Shown piece by piece: positions 9,771 to 18,092 of a stretch of 64,000 nucleotides of DNA. Below the pieces are notes generated by a model that did no database searches, was not told the origin of the DNA, and was given only the letters and a program-made list of their open reading frames with translations. How positions within the stretch are numbered: position 1 is the stretch's first letter; the number at the start of each line of letters is the position of its first letter. Origin of the DNA: Alkalitalea saponilacus (GTDB lineage Bacteria > Bacteroidota > Bacteroidia > Bacteroidales > Marinilabiliaceae). The stretch is taken from assembly GCF_900168165.1 (NCBI RefSeq), contig NZ_FUYV01000020.1:23224-87223 (forward strand). The letters run 5' to 3'. The translations under genes were made by a program, and so were the position numbers.

Positions 9771-10246
9771 TAAGCATAGTAATGGGATCCGACTCGGATT
9801 TGCCTGTCATGAATCAGGCAGCTGAAATGCTGGAATTATTTGGAGTTGAATATGAACTGGATATTGTTTCGGCTCACCGCACTCCCGAAAAGATGTATGA
9901 TTTTGCTTCCAACGCTCATAAAAGAGGCATTCAGGTCATTATTGCCGGAGCTGGTGGAGCCGCGCACCTTCCGGGCATGGTGGCAGCCATCACACCACTT
10001 CCGGTTATTGGAGTGCCTGTAAAGTCAAGTAATTCAATTGACGGATGGGACTCTGTATTGTCCATTTTACAAATGCCCGGAGGAGTGCCTGTTGCCACAG
10101 TGGCATTAAACGGAGCTAAAAATGCAGGTATTCTTGCTGCACAAATTGTGGCCGCAAACAATCAGGAGGTACTACAAAAAATCATCAATTATAAAGAGGA
10201 TTTAAAAAATCAGGTCATCGCAAAATCTGAAAAAGTTAAGCGATAA
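9755..10246 (+). CDS. purE: N5-CAIR mutase
   Basis: PurE converts N5-CAIR to CAIR. The 163-residue chain has the class I motifs [10 protein letters not shown] (nucleotide binding), [24 protein letters not shown] and [19 protein letters not shown], followed by [19 protein letters not shown]. It follows purK with overlapping reading frames, so both enzymes of this branch are made together. Confidence 0.98.
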   Translation: MGKKVVSIVMGSDSDLPVMNQAAEMLELFGVEYELDIVSAHRTPEKMYDFASNAHKRGIQVIIAGAGGAAHLPGMVAAITPLPVIGVPVKSSNSIDGWDSVLSILQMPGGVPVATVALNGAKNAGILAAQIVAANNQEVLQKIINYKEDLKNQVIAKSEKVKR

Positions 10247-10300
10247 ATCATCTCCTTCATATTTTTATTCCATAAATGTAACAATAATTTAATCTTTTGT

Positions 10301-10350
10301 TATGACGTATTTTTGCGTCATAATTTTTTATGACGTAAATTTACGGCATA
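10301..10350 (+). promoter_or_regulatory. Promoter with two ArsR-type operator palindromes
   Basis: TATGACG (10301-10307) and CGTCATA (10316-10322) form a perfect 7-base inverted repeat around TATTTTTG (10308-10315), which matches the -7 box TAnnTTTG. A second dyad, TATGACGTAAA (10329-10339) and TTTACGGCATA (10340-10350), has one mismatch and sits 28 bases downstream. A repressor bound here would block RNA polymerase. The arsR gene starts at 10409, so autoregulation is likely. No strong -33 element was seen. Confidence 0.75.
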
Positions 10351-10408
10351 AAAACATCGGGTAGTTCTATTACTTGATTAGAACATCAAATTTAAAGCTC
10401 TATATGAT

Positions 10409-10744
10409 ATGGCTAAATTAATTAAGAACTCTTTTTCTGCTGATTTGGTCCGTCAGGCCAAATTCTTTAAAGCCTTATCTCATCCGGCGCGTTTATCAAT
10501 TCTTCAATATCTGGCTGAAACTAAAACATGCATCACCGGAGATATTGCTGATGAACTGCCACTAAGCAGAACTACTGTTAATCAACATTTAAAGGAATTA
10601 AAGGAGGTAGGGCTGATAGTTGGCACTGTAGAAGGGGTGAAAACCAATTATTGCCTCAACACGCAGGCCATTAAAGATTTTAAATCATCCGCCATTTCAT
10701 TTCTCGAGGATTTAAATATTGATACCATAAACTGTAAAAAATAG
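10409..10744 (+). CDS. arsR: ArsR/SmtB family repressor of the arsenate operon
   Basis: This 111-residue winged-helix protein has KALSHPARLSILQYLAE, then TGDIADELPLSRTTVNQHLK as the recognition helix region, KEVGLIVGTVEG as the wing, and a C-terminal pair of cysteines (one in NYCLNTQ, one in INCKK). The Cys in KTCITGD may also take part in metalloid sensing. It lies four bases before arsC and behind two operator palindromes. It should release DNA on binding arsenite. Confidence 0.93.
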   Translation: MAKLIKNSFSADLVRQAKFFKALSHPARLSILQYLAETKTCITGDIADELPLSRTTVNQHLKELKEVGLIVGTVEGVKTNYCLNTQAIKDFKSSAISFLEDLNIDTINCKK

Positions 10745-10748
10745 AAAT

Positions 10749-11174
10749 ATGAAAATTTTGATTTTGTGTACCGGCAATTCATGCCGAAGTCAGATGGCTC
10801 ATGGATTTATGGCCTCATTTGACCAACGTTTAACGGTCTGTTCAGCCGGAACCGAAGCTTCCGGCAAACTTAACCAGAGCGCGGTTAAAGCCATGAAAGA
10901 AATTGGCATCGACATCAGTCATCACACATCTGATTCGGTAGAGAAATACCTGGGTGATGAGTGGGATTATGTGATTACCGTATGTGGAGGAGCCAACGAA
11001 GCCTGCCCGGCATTTATGGGCAAAGTTAAAAAGCGTCTTCACATTGGATTTGATGACCCGTCGCACGCTACCGGAACCGATGAATTTATCTGGAGCGAGT
11101 TTATCCGTGTCAGGGATGAAATCAAAGCAGGTTTTTACAAATTGTATAAAGAAGAAATTGAATCACAACTATGA
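10749..11174 (+). CDS. arsC: Thioredoxin-coupled arsenate reductase
   Basis: ArsC reduces arsenate to arsenite in the cytoplasm. The 141-residue protein has the low-molecular-weight phosphatase P-loop CTGNSCRS (nucleophile Cys7, Arg13), the redox pair Cys79 and Cys86 in VCGGANEACPAF, and the DDP motif near 102-104. These three cysteines mark the thioredoxin-dependent class. It overlaps acr3 by four bases (ATGA). Confidence 0.97.
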   Translation: MKILILCTGNSCRSQMAHGFMASFDQRLTVCSAGTEASGKLNQSAVKAMKEIGIDISHHTSDSVEKYLGDEWDYVITVCGGANEACPAFMGKVKKRLHIGFDDPSHATGTDEFIWSEFIRVRDEIKAGFYKLYKEEIESQL

Positions 11175-12232
11175 CTGACACAGAAAAAAAAGTTATAATT
11201 CCGGAACAGCCCAGAAAAACCATTGGATTTTTTGAAAAATACCTCACAATATGGGTAGCACTGGGAATATTAGCCGGTATTGGGATTGGCCATTTTATTG
11301 GTGATGGCATTGAGGTCATCAGCAGCATGGAAATTGCCAGGGTAAACATACCTGTAGCAATTCTTATCTGGCTTATGATATATCCAATGATGCTCCAGAT
11401 TGATTTTTCCAGTATCAAAAAAATAGGTAAAAAGCCCCGCGGGGTTGTTTGGACGGTAATCATTAACTGGCTTGTCAAGCCATTTTCTATGGCATTTTTT
11501 GCCTGGATTTTTTTCTCCAAGCTTTATGGCGCATGGATTGATCCATCTTTAGCCGGGGAATACATTGCAGGTGCCATTATTTTAGGTGCCGCACCATGTA
11601 CGGCAATGGTTTTTGTGTGGTCATACCTGTCGGATGGTGATCCTAATTATACTTTGGTTCAGGTTTCGGTAAATGACCTGATAATTTTGGTGGCATTTGT
11701 ACCCATTGTGGGATTGCTATTGGGGATTACAGACGTTGCAATTCCATACGATACTTTGGTTTACAGTGTTTTGATATTTGTTGTGGTGCCACTGGTTGCT
11801 GGTGTTATTACACAACGAATTCTCCTTAAATCAAAAGGAGTTCAATGGTTTAAGAATGTGTTTTTGCCAAAATTAAAACCGGTCAGTATAGTAGCATTAT
11901 TGGTCACTCTAGTACTGCTGTTTGCTTTTCAGGGGCAAAACATACTTAACAACCCAATGATTATTCTATTGGCCGCAGTACCATTAATCATTCAAACCTA
12001 TTTCATCTTTTTTATTGCATGGTACGGCGGTAAGAAACTAAAACTTAATTATGCCGTTTGTGCACCGGCAGCCATGATTGGAGCCAGCAACTTTTTCGAA
12101 CTTGCCGTTGCGGTAGCCATTGCATTGTTCGGGTTACAATCCCCGGCAGCACTTGTAACCGTGGTTGGAGTTTTGGTGGAGGTGCCAATCATGCTGTCAT
12201 TGGTAGCTTTTGCAAATAAAAAGAAATATTGA
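11171..12232 (+). CDS. acr3: ACR3 family arsenite efflux permease
   Basis: This 353-residue carrier has ten predicted membrane segments and exports arsenite formed by ArsC. Key parts are the N-terminal FFEKYLTIWVALGILAGIGI, the WTVIINWLVKPFSMAFFAW segment, GAAPCTAMVFVWSYLSDGDP with the conserved Cys143, and IGASNFFELAVAVAIALFG with the conserved Glu. It starts inside the arsC stop codon. Downstream is a strong hairpin and then a small HesB-like gene. Confidence 0.97.
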   Translation: MTDTEKKVIIPEQPRKTIGFFEKYLTIWVALGILAGIGIGHFIGDGIEVISSMEIARVNIPVAILIWLMIYPMMLQIDFSSIKKIGKKPRGVVWTVIINWLVKPFSMAFFAWIFFSKLYGAWIDPSLAGEYIAGAIILGAAPCTAMVFVWSYLSDGDPNYTLVQVSVNDLIILVAFVPIVGLLLGITDVAIPYDTLVYSVLIFVVVPLVAGVITQRILLKSKGVQWFKNVFLPKLKPVSIVALLVTLVLLFAFQGQNILNNPMIILLAAVPLIIQTYFIFFIAWYGGKKLKLNYAVCAPAAMIGASNFFELAVAVAIALFGLQSPAALVTVVGVLVEVPIMLSLVAFANKKKY

Positions 12233-12245
12233 TTATAAAGTTTTT

Positions 12246-12278
12246 ATTCATCCTATGACTCTTAGTCATGGGATGAAT
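12246..12278 (+). promoter_or_regulatory. Intercistronic hairpin in the ars operon
   Basis: A 15-bp stem (12246-12260 with 12264-12278, one G-U pair) closes a 3-base loop between acr3 and the next gene, without a T tract. It could stabilise the upstream mRNA end or attenuate readthrough. The next start codon lies 14 bases downstream. Confidence 0.7.
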
Positions 12279-12291
12279 AATAAATCAATCT

Positions 12292-12579
12292 ATGGAACTG
12301 ACTCTTAATGCCATTAAAAAACTAAAAGAGATGCTCGCAGTAGATCATCAAAGGAGCAAATTTATTGAGGTGATAGTGGGCGAACAAAAGGAGCCTCCAA
12401 GCCCAGAGTTCTCAATTGTGGACGAGAAAAAGGAACAACACAAAGTTGTTTCTATAGAGGGGATTCCACTTACTATGAGTGTTGAAACAGGCAAGGTGCT
12501 CTCGGGGTACATCATTGATTACAAAACACATGGATTCCGAGTGGATTTTATGCTGCCCGAAGGGCGTTGCTGTCGATGA
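12292..12579 (+). CDS. Small HesB/IscA-like protein of the ars operon
   Basis: This 95-residue protein lies 59 bases after acr3. Its second half (SIEGIPLTMSVETGKVLSGY, then IIDYKTHGFRVDF) follows the HesB/IscA fold pattern of a G-I-P strand, a K/S-rich turn, G..IDY and GF.. . The usual metal-binding C-G-C-G tail is replaced by RCCR with Cys93 and Cys94, and the first conserved Cys of IscA is absent. It might bind iron-sulfur clusters, metal or arsenite through the CC pair. Function is inferred only; family membership is tentative. Confidence 0.65.
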   Translation: MELTLNAIKKLKEMLAVDHQRSKFIEVIVGEQKEPPSPEFSIVDEKKEQHKVVSIEGIPLTMSVETGKVLSGYIIDYKTHGFRVDFMLPEGRCCR

Positions 12580-12606
12580 TTTTTGGGTTATTATTATAAT
12601 TTTAAT

Positions 12607-13443
12607 CTACTTATCGCCGGTAAGTTTATAATGAATATTTGAAAAAGCTCTGTGTCCCACTGATTCTGTGTGGCACGATTTACAATCCATTTTTCCGAAG
12701 GAATTGTCTAATTTGCCTGAACTGCCATGACAGGCAACACATGAATTAACGCTTTCATTGGCATATTTATTTCCAACATATCTGTTCGCTTTCAAATCAT
12801 TAAGAGCCATCACAACTTTTTCCGCAACATCGCATGAAAGCCTTCTGCATCGCTCTTTACGCTCGTTGCTGTCAACTTTTACTCCTGCCATTTTACTCCA
12901 TGAAGTATTGGATACGTGACACAATACGGATTCAGTGGCAAATGCCGGAAGAATAAAATCATGCGCAGGTTTTTTAGGGATGTATTGGGGCATCGGTGTT
13001 TGTTCGTACCATTGAAAAATGTCGGTAATCATTCTGTCCCGGACGCTTCTTTCGGAAACAAACAATCCCAATAAGGCTGCAGCGCCATTTAATGCGCCAC
13101 AAACTGAACCATATCCTCCGATTCCTGCCTGCCCGTAACGGAAGAGATGATATGGGAAACTCTTGTAAGGTTCTCCATATTTTTCGGCCAGCTGCATTAC
13201 AACGCTTCCAACCACAGCATACATGCAACTCCCGTTGCTGTATTGCTCATAAGCAATTTCTGCTGTGATTTTCGGATCCAGAATATCATAATCCCATGAA
13301 TCCCCTGCCTGTTTGTATTCTAACTTAAATGGGTCATTGTTGGTCTGGTAATCAGGCTTAAATAGCCTGGATAATGCAAACAAGCCAACTCCTCCTCCAG
13401 CCAGCATCCCTAAACTTGCTTTAATTGCTTTTCTCCTTTTCAT
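12607..13443 (-). CDS. Split-Soret-like dihaem cytochrome (C_GCAxxG_C_C family)
   Basis: This 278-residue protein begins with a twin-arginine-type signal (MKRRKAIKASLGMLAGGG). The body has the C_GCAxxG_C_C pattern: SCMYAVVGS (Cys73), GSVCGALNGA (Cys115), then LCHVSNTSW and ERCRRLSC. Two c-type haem sites, CVACH (235-239) and CKSCH (254-258), lie at the C-terminus, as in split-Soret cytochrome c. It should act in the periplasm as an electron carrier or redox enzyme. It is the last gene of the minus-strand operon, six bases after the permease. Confidence 0.82.
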   Translation of the reverse strand: MKRRKAIKASLGMLAGGGVGLFALSRLFKPDYQTNNDPFKLEYKQAGDSWDYDILDPKITAEIAYEQYSNGSCMYAVVGSVVMQLAEKYGEPYKSFPYHLFRYGQAGIGGYGSVCGALNGAAALLGLFVSERSVRDRMITDIFQWYEQTPMPQYIPKKPAHDFILPAFATESVLCHVSNTSWSKMAGVKVDSNERKERCRRLSCDVAEKVVMALNDLKANRYVGNKYANESVNSCVACHGSSGKLDNSFGKMDCKSCHTESVGHRAFSNIHYKLTGDK

Positions 13444-13449
13444 GCTTTT

Positions 13450-14769
13450 TTAAAACATTGATCCAAAAATAAGTCCTGATATGGTCGCCATAATCACTAC
13501 CAATACCACAAATAACAAGGTCTTTTGCGTTCCCATTACGCTTCGAATCACCAACATATTTGGTAGCGAAAGGGATGGTCCTGCAAGCAACAGTGCCAGT
13601 GCCGGTCCTTTACCCATACCGGAAGCCATTAATCCCTGTAAAATGGGGACTTCGGTAAGCGTGGCAAAATACATAAAAGCTCCTAAAACAGAGGCAAACA
13701 GGTTGGCCCAAATGGAATTGCCTCCCACCAGCGATGAAACCCATTGGTCGGGAATGATGCCAGGCATGGAAACATCATCATAGGTACTTCCCAGTAAAAA
13801 TCCTGCTATTACCACACCAATTGCCAGCATGGGCATAATTTGTTTTGCAAAATCCCAGGTGGCCAGTGTCCATTCACGATTTTCATCGTCTTGTTTGTCA
13901 AGCAGGGTAATGATGCTTAATACAGCAACTCCCACTATCATTGGAACCAAAGGCGATGATGTTAAAAATCCCGATGCAGCAGTGATTATTCCTCCAACCA
14001 CAACCCATTGCCATTTAATTTTCAGAATGTAAATAAGGGAATACATCAGCATCAGGGAGAAAATAGCCGTCAAATTCCACTTGTTGACCCATATCCAGTA
14101 CCATGGTCCTTCAGTTACACCCTCGCCGGGTTGTCCCCAGTTGGCGAATACCAGAATGAGAACCAGGGTGAAAAAGTGAAAAGAGGTTTGCCACATGGGG
14201 CGTTTTTCCGGTACCTCGGGAATGTTCATCTGTTCTTCTTTTTTCAGCTTCTCTTCTTTGCGATAGATGAACGACATTACCAACCCGATGACAATAGCAA
14301 ATACCACGGCTCCGATAACCCTTGCTACGCCCATTTCAAACCCAAGAATGCGGGCAGTAAGTATAATGGCAAGGATGTTTATGGCCGGCCCTGAGTATAG
14401 AAAAGCAACGGCGGGGCCTAAGCCGGCACCACGCTTGTGAATACTCGAAAAAAGCGGCAAAATGGTACAACTGCAAACGGCCAGAATGGTTCCGGAAACC
14501 GATGCCACTGTATAGGCCAGCCATTTTTTGGCGTTGGCGCCAAAGTATTTAAGGACGGCGGCCTGACTGACAAATACTGAAATAACCCCGGCAATAAAAA
14601 ATGCGGGCAACAGACACAAAATAACATGCTCCTGTGCATACCACCTGGTTAAATCCAGTGTAGCTGCAATGGCATCCTGAAATCTTGCACTCTCCAAAGG
14701 CATATAAAAGGCTCCCAGGAAAACCACTACAATCCAAAAAAGGATTTTTAGTTCTTTTTTTAATTCCAT
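13450..14769 (-). CDS. ArsP_1/DUF318-type permease
   Basis: This 439-residue integral membrane protein has about ten hydrophobic segments in two halves joined by a charged loop (KEEKLKKEEQM). The first half contains FFIAGVISVFVSQAAVLKYF and the metal-family signature AVCSCTILPLFSSIHKRGAG, followed by FLYSGPAINILAI. The second half repeats the pattern near TLTEVPILQGLMASGMGKGP. These features mark the ArsP_1 (DUF318) permeases, some of which export trivalent methylarsenicals. The neighbouring ArsEFG-like genes support an organoarsenical or thiophilic-metal substrate, which remains inference. Confidence 0.85.
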   Translation of the reverse strand: MELKKELKILFWIVVVFLGAFYMPLESARFQDAIAATLDLTRWYAQEHVILCLLPAFFIAGVISVFVSQAAVLKYFGANAKKWLAYTVASVSGTILAVCSCTILPLFSSIHKRGAGLGPAVAFLYSGPAINILAIILTARILGFEMGVARVIGAVVFAIVIGLVMSFIYRKEEKLKKEEQMNIPEVPEKRPMWQTSFHFFTLVLILVFANWGQPGEGVTEGPWYWIWVNKWNLTAIFSLMLMYSLIYILKIKWQWVVVGGIITAASGFLTSSPLVPMIVGVAVLSIITLLDKQDDENREWTLATWDFAKQIMPMLAIGVVIAGFLLGSTYDDVSMPGIIPDQWVSSLVGGNSIWANLFASVLGAFMYFATLTEVPILQGLMASGMGKGPALALLLAGPSLSLPNMLVIRSVMGTQKTLLFVVLVVIMATISGLIFGSMF

Positions 14770-14899
14770 TTATCTAGTTTTTAAGATGTTCGTTTCCTGA
14801 CCGAAACGTATATTTCGGTGTTGTTGTTTGCACGTTAATTACTTTGTTTGGGATCTAAATGGGCCGGCAGATCTTGCTTATTTTTCCGAATATGAAGTT

Positions 14900-15769
14900 T
14901 TATTCCCTGAATCTTTCCGGCACCAACAATACTGAAACATCTGAATTTCTCGCTACTTTATAACTAACGCTTCCTATAAAAACGTTGGTAAAATATCCAC
15001 GACCCTGGCTGCCCATTACAACTAGCGAATATCCTTGGTGCGCTTCATTTATAATTTCCTGAGCAGGTATTCCATAAGGAATTTTTATTTCTACATTGGT
15101 TGCACCCAGTTTTTCCAATCGCTCCTTCCGAAGTAAAAGGCGTTCATTATCAATGTGGTTAAACTCTTCCAGCTTATGTTCAAGATGCCCGGAAATGCGC
15201 CCTTTGTCCTGCACATGCATCAGGGTGATGTTTTGAACTCCATCCTTAACCAGCTCTTCCAGATATTCAAAAGCATACATGGAGATATCGGAAAAATCGG
15301 TGGCAAAAAGAATCTTTTCTTTGAGGTTGACTGAGGCTGCTTCAAATCCTGATGCATCATTTTTAATGCGTAAAAAAAGCAATGGCTTTTCATGGCTGTT
15401 AAGAACCTCTGATGCAACTCCTCCAATCCTGAAAAATTGATGGGTAAACGCGCTATGACCATGCGATCCCATAACAATAAGTGAGACTTCTTTTTCGTCG
15501 CAAACCCGTTTGAGCTCTTCGGAAGGCATTCCGTCAGTCAACGCCAGACTAACATTAAAGCCCTCTTTTTTCAATATGTCCTGCTGTCGTTCCAAATCAG
15601 GCTTTACCTGTTGATGAACTATTTCCGAAACTTCGTCATTTTCCCTGAACCCCAGAGCATAAAAAAGTACCACCTCCTTGATGTTGAGCGTTTTTAGGTT
15701 GGTCATGCAACCAATGATTGCATCAGAAACAGGAGAGAGGTCGCTGGCTATTAAAATCCTTTTAAACAT
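14900..15769 (-). CDS. Tandem universal stress protein
   Basis: This 289-residue protein consists of two UspA domains. The first has RILIASDLSPVSDAII and VMGSHGHSAFTHQFFRIGGV, and the second has KILFATDFSDISMYAFEYL and VMGSQGRGYFTNVFIGSVSY. The GxxGx9GSxS-like ATP-binding pattern is best kept in the second domain. It sits inside the minus-strand arsenic operon, 43 bases after ArsG, so it is probably co-expressed under metalloid stress. Confidence 0.93.
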   Translation of the reverse strand: MFKRILIASDLSPVSDAIIGCMTNLKTLNIKEVVLFYALGFRENDEVSEIVHQQVKPDLERQQDILKKEGFNVSLALTDGMPSEELKRVCDEKEVSLIVMGSHGHSAFTHQFFRIGGVASEVLNSHEKPLLFLRIKNDASGFEAASVNLKEKILFATDFSDISMYAFEYLEELVKDGVQNITLMHVQDKGRISGHLEHKLEEFNHIDNERLLLRKERLEKLGATNVEIKIPYGIPAQEIINEAHQGYSLVVMGSQGRGYFTNVFIGSVSYKVARNSDVSVLLVPERFRE

Positions 15770-15811
15770 AGGGGGTAGATTTAGTTTGAATTAAAATTGC
15801 TGATTAAAAAA

Positions 15812-16525
15812 TTATAAGTAAATCAACCAGATGTAATAAAGTCCTACCAGAATAAATATGACCGCTGCGATTCTTCTGAACCAGAATTCAAAGGTTTTAA
15901 TTTTGTTGTACATTTTACCTACACTCGAAACACTGAATGTGAGAATCCAGGCGAATAGAATCACGGGCAAACCTGTGGCTATTGCAAAAACCACCGGTAA
16001 CAAATACCCTATATTTGAAGAAACCGCCAATGGGATGAGCCCTCCAAAATAAATGACGCCGCTGTATGGGCAAAATGCCAGGGCAAAAACAATTCCAAGC
16101 AACAATGAACTCCACCAGCTGCCTTTTTTTGTTTTACTTTCCATTTTGTCGGACAAACCGCCCGTAAGGGAAAAGTTGAATTTTATCAGATCCAGCATAA
16201 ATACACCAATGACAATCAGCAGGGGTCCGATAAAAAGCTCTCCGTAGTTTCCAATGGCTCTTTGAATTTGAAAAATGCTTGAACCTTGTTTAAGAATCAG
16301 AATTAAGATAATTCCTAAAACGGTATAGCTTATGGTACGACCTAATGTATATACCAATCCATTGATAAAGGTTTTTCTTTTATCCTGAATGTCTTTGCTG
16401 ATAAAGCCAATGGCTGAAATGTTGGTGGCCAATGGGCAGGGACTGACAGCAGTCATCAGTCCCAGTATAAATGCAGTAAAAAGTGGAAATTGCGTGTTGT
16501 CTGCAAGATTTTGCAAAAACTCCAT
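15812..16525 (-). CDS. arsG: ArsG-type organoarsenical efflux permease (CcdA-like)
   Basis: This 237-residue protein has six or seven membrane segments. The motifs AVSPCPLATNISAIGFIS (Cys30) and ALAFCPYSGVIYFGG place it in the CcdA/DsbD-like permeases called ArsG, which export aromatic aminoarsenicals in Shewanella. The two ArsF-like proteins directly upstream (spacing 5 bases to the nearer one) complete an arsEFG-like set. A CcdA-like role in moving thiol reductant is the main alternative. Confidence 0.82.
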   Translation of the reverse strand: MEFLQNLADNTQFPLFTAFILGLMTAVSPCPLATNISAIGFISKDIQDKRKTFINGLVYTLGRTISYTVLGIILILILKQGSSIFQIQRAIGNYGELFIGPLLIVIGVFMLDLIKFNFSLTGGLSDKMESKTKKGSWWSSLLLGIVFALAFCPYSGVIYFGGLIPLAVSSNIGYLLPVVFAIATGLPVILFAWILTFSVSSVGKMYNKIKTFEFWFRRIAAVIFILVGLYYIWLIYL

Positions 16526-16530
16526 AGTGG

Positions 16531-16917
16531 TTAAAGATTTTCATTTACCGAAGCAACCAAAGTGCTCTCAAACTCTTCACGATCTCTGAATCTTAAATAA
16601 TTTCTTACCTCTGTGGAAATGTCCTTAAATTTTTCTGAATCTCCGTTTCTCACCACAACAACTGTTTGTGAGCGGGCATTGAATTTTTGAACCAGCTCGG
16701 CATTGGAGGGATCAGCCAAACGAACCTCTTTAAAAACTACTTCTGAAGCATCAAAGTTGCTCTCCACCATAGTTTTGATGTCGTTTTGAAGCATGTCGCA
16801 GGCACGTGCCACACAGCATCCCAGTTGTGCCTTAAAATAAAGGACTTCTGCTTTTTGAGCCATGACAGCCATTCCACTCATTAGGGCGATGGCTGAAATT
16901 AAAATAAGTTTTTTCAT
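16531..16917 (-). CDS. ArsF-like periplasmic protein (paralog 1)
   Basis: This 128-residue protein has a Sec signal peptide (MKKLILISAIALMSGMAVMAQ) and a thioredoxin-like body. Strand AEVLYFKA is followed by LGCCVARACDML, which holds Cys34, Cys35 and Cys40. The pattern matches the family named nitrophenyl-compound nitroreductase subunit ArsF. It lies between a second ArsF-like gene and arsG. The role in reducing nitroaromatic arsenicals is taken from the Shewanella arsEFG system. Confidence 0.78.
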   Translation of the reverse strand: MKKLILISAIALMSGMAVMAQKAEVLYFKAQLGCCVARACDMLQNDIKTMVESNFDASEVVFKEVRLADPSNAELVQKFNARSQTVVVVRNGDSEKFKDISTEVRNYLRFRDREEFESTLVASVNENL

Positions 16918-16975
16918 AGTTATATTGTTTAAACTCTGATTACACAGATTAATTAACTCTTAATGATCCACTAAT

Positions 16976-17404
16976 TTATTTATCTAAAAATTTTTGAGTC
17001 TCCGCCATAACTAAACTTTTCAGGCCTTCCGGGTTATTCATAACCATTGCAAACGCCTGCTCTGTAATATTGGTATGCTCATCTTCGGTGGCAATAACCA
17101 CGCTACTCCATGCAATTTCATATTTGTCGGCCAAATGGGCATTGGCTCGGTCAGAAAAGTCAACCTCCAAAAATGCGACATCTTCATTTCCGGCAAAATT
17201 ATCGTTGACTGTATTTTGCACCACCTCTTGAATGTTTACACAAGTTGGACAACGCATTCTGCCATGGAAATAGTAAACTTTTACCTTAGCGTCATCAGCT
17301 TCGCTGAGCGAGGCTGATTTTTGGCCACTTTGTCCCGACTGTGATTGTCCGCAAGATATAACTGCAAGGACAACAGCGATTGCTAAAAATGTTCTTTTTA
17401 TCAT
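16976..17404 (-). CDS. ArsE/ArsF-like lipoprotein with CXXC site (paralog 2)
   Basis: I start this gene at 17404 because MIKRTFLAIAVVLAVISCGQ is a lipoprotein signal peptide with lipobox Cys18; an in-frame ATG at 17476 would add 24 unlikely residues. The 142-residue protein has the thioredoxin-like strand VKVYYFHG followed by RMRCPTC (Cys52, Cys55), and shares the DRANAELADKY-like layout with its neighbour. It should be anchored in a membrane facing the periplasm. It probably plays the ArsE role beside the second paralog and ArsG. Confidence 0.78.
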   Translation of the reverse strand: MIKRTFLAIAVVLAVISCGQSQSGQSGQKSASLSEADDAKVKVYYFHGRMRCPTCVNIQEVVQNTVNDNFAGNEDVAFLEVDFSDRANAHLADKYEIAWSSVVIATEDEHTNITEQAFAMVMNNPEGLKSLVMAETQKFLDK

Positions 17405-17530
17405 ATTTATAAAATATTTGATGATTGTTTCGGGGTTTTTTGTTTTGAGTTGATAGTTCTGTGTTGATTGAATCAACTATAAACCATAAACACAGAACCA
17501 TCAACTATCAACAATCAAACTCATTAACTC

Positions 17531-17842
17531 TTATAAAAACTCTTTCATCAACTTCTTTGCCTTCTCCCAATTCTCATAATTTATGCAATATTTGATGTAA
17601 GGGGGCTCTACTTCTCCCTGAATTAATCCGGCATATTTTAACTCCTTTAAGTGTTGAGACAAAGTTGATCTTCCTACTGGCAATTCCTCTACCAAATCAC
17701 CACTGTAGCAGCAGGAGTCCATGTGTGAGAGTTTTTTCAGGATATAAACCCTGACTGGATGACTCATGGCTTTCATAATTCGCGCAACTTCCTGCACGTC
17801 GGCATCCAGCTCAACCTTATTAAGCGTTTGCGGCATCTCCAA
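17531..17842 (-). CDS. ArsR family repressor of the organoarsenical-type operon
   Basis: This 103-residue winged-helix protein has IMKAMSHPVRVYILKKLSH, then a Cys pair in MDSCCYSGDLVEEL, recognition helix PVGRSTLSQHLKELKYAGL, and a third Cys in IKYCINYENW. The CC pair sits where ArsR proteins bind As(III). It overlaps the upstream thioredoxin-like gene by 23 bases and should control its own operon through the dyad at 18093-18116. Confidence 0.92.
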   Translation of the reverse strand: MEMPQTLNKVELDADVQEVARIMKAMSHPVRVYILKKLSHMDSCCYSGDLVEELPVGRSTLSQHLKELKYAGLIQGEVEPPYIKYCINYENWEKAKKLMKEFL

Positions 17843-18071
17843 TAAGTTTCTTTAATTCATCTTTTGACGGGACACGACCCTTTACGACTACTTTGCCATC
17901 AACTACGACGGCAGGCGTTGAAACAACATTATAAGACATGATTTCCATTATGTCTTCAACTTTTGATACAGTTGCATTTAGTTGAAGTTCCTCAACTGCT
18001 TCCTGGGTTGCCTTTTCAAGGGTTTTGCACTTTGCACAACCCGGGCCTAATACTTTGATATCTGCTGCCAT
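17820..18071 (-). CDS. Thioredoxin-like redox protein (MTH895/TM0996 type)
   Basis: I start at 18071 (MAADIKVLGPGCAKCKTLEK) because this gives the usual short form of 83 residues and a leader of normal length after the promoter; an upstream in-frame ATG at 18131 would overlap it. The active site is CAKC (Cys12, Cys15), and the cis-Pro motif is VVSTPAVVVDGK. Such small thioredoxins accompany ArsP-type permeases and ArsR genes. It is the first gene of the leftward operon and could recharge the reductases or ArsF-like proteins. Confidence 0.9.
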   Translation of the reverse strand: MAADIKVLGPGCAKCKTLEKATQEAVEELQLNATVSKVEDIMEIMSYNVVSTPAVVVDGKVVVKGRVPSKDELKKLIGDAANA

Positions 18072-18092
18072 AATAAAATGTTTTGTGTTTTT

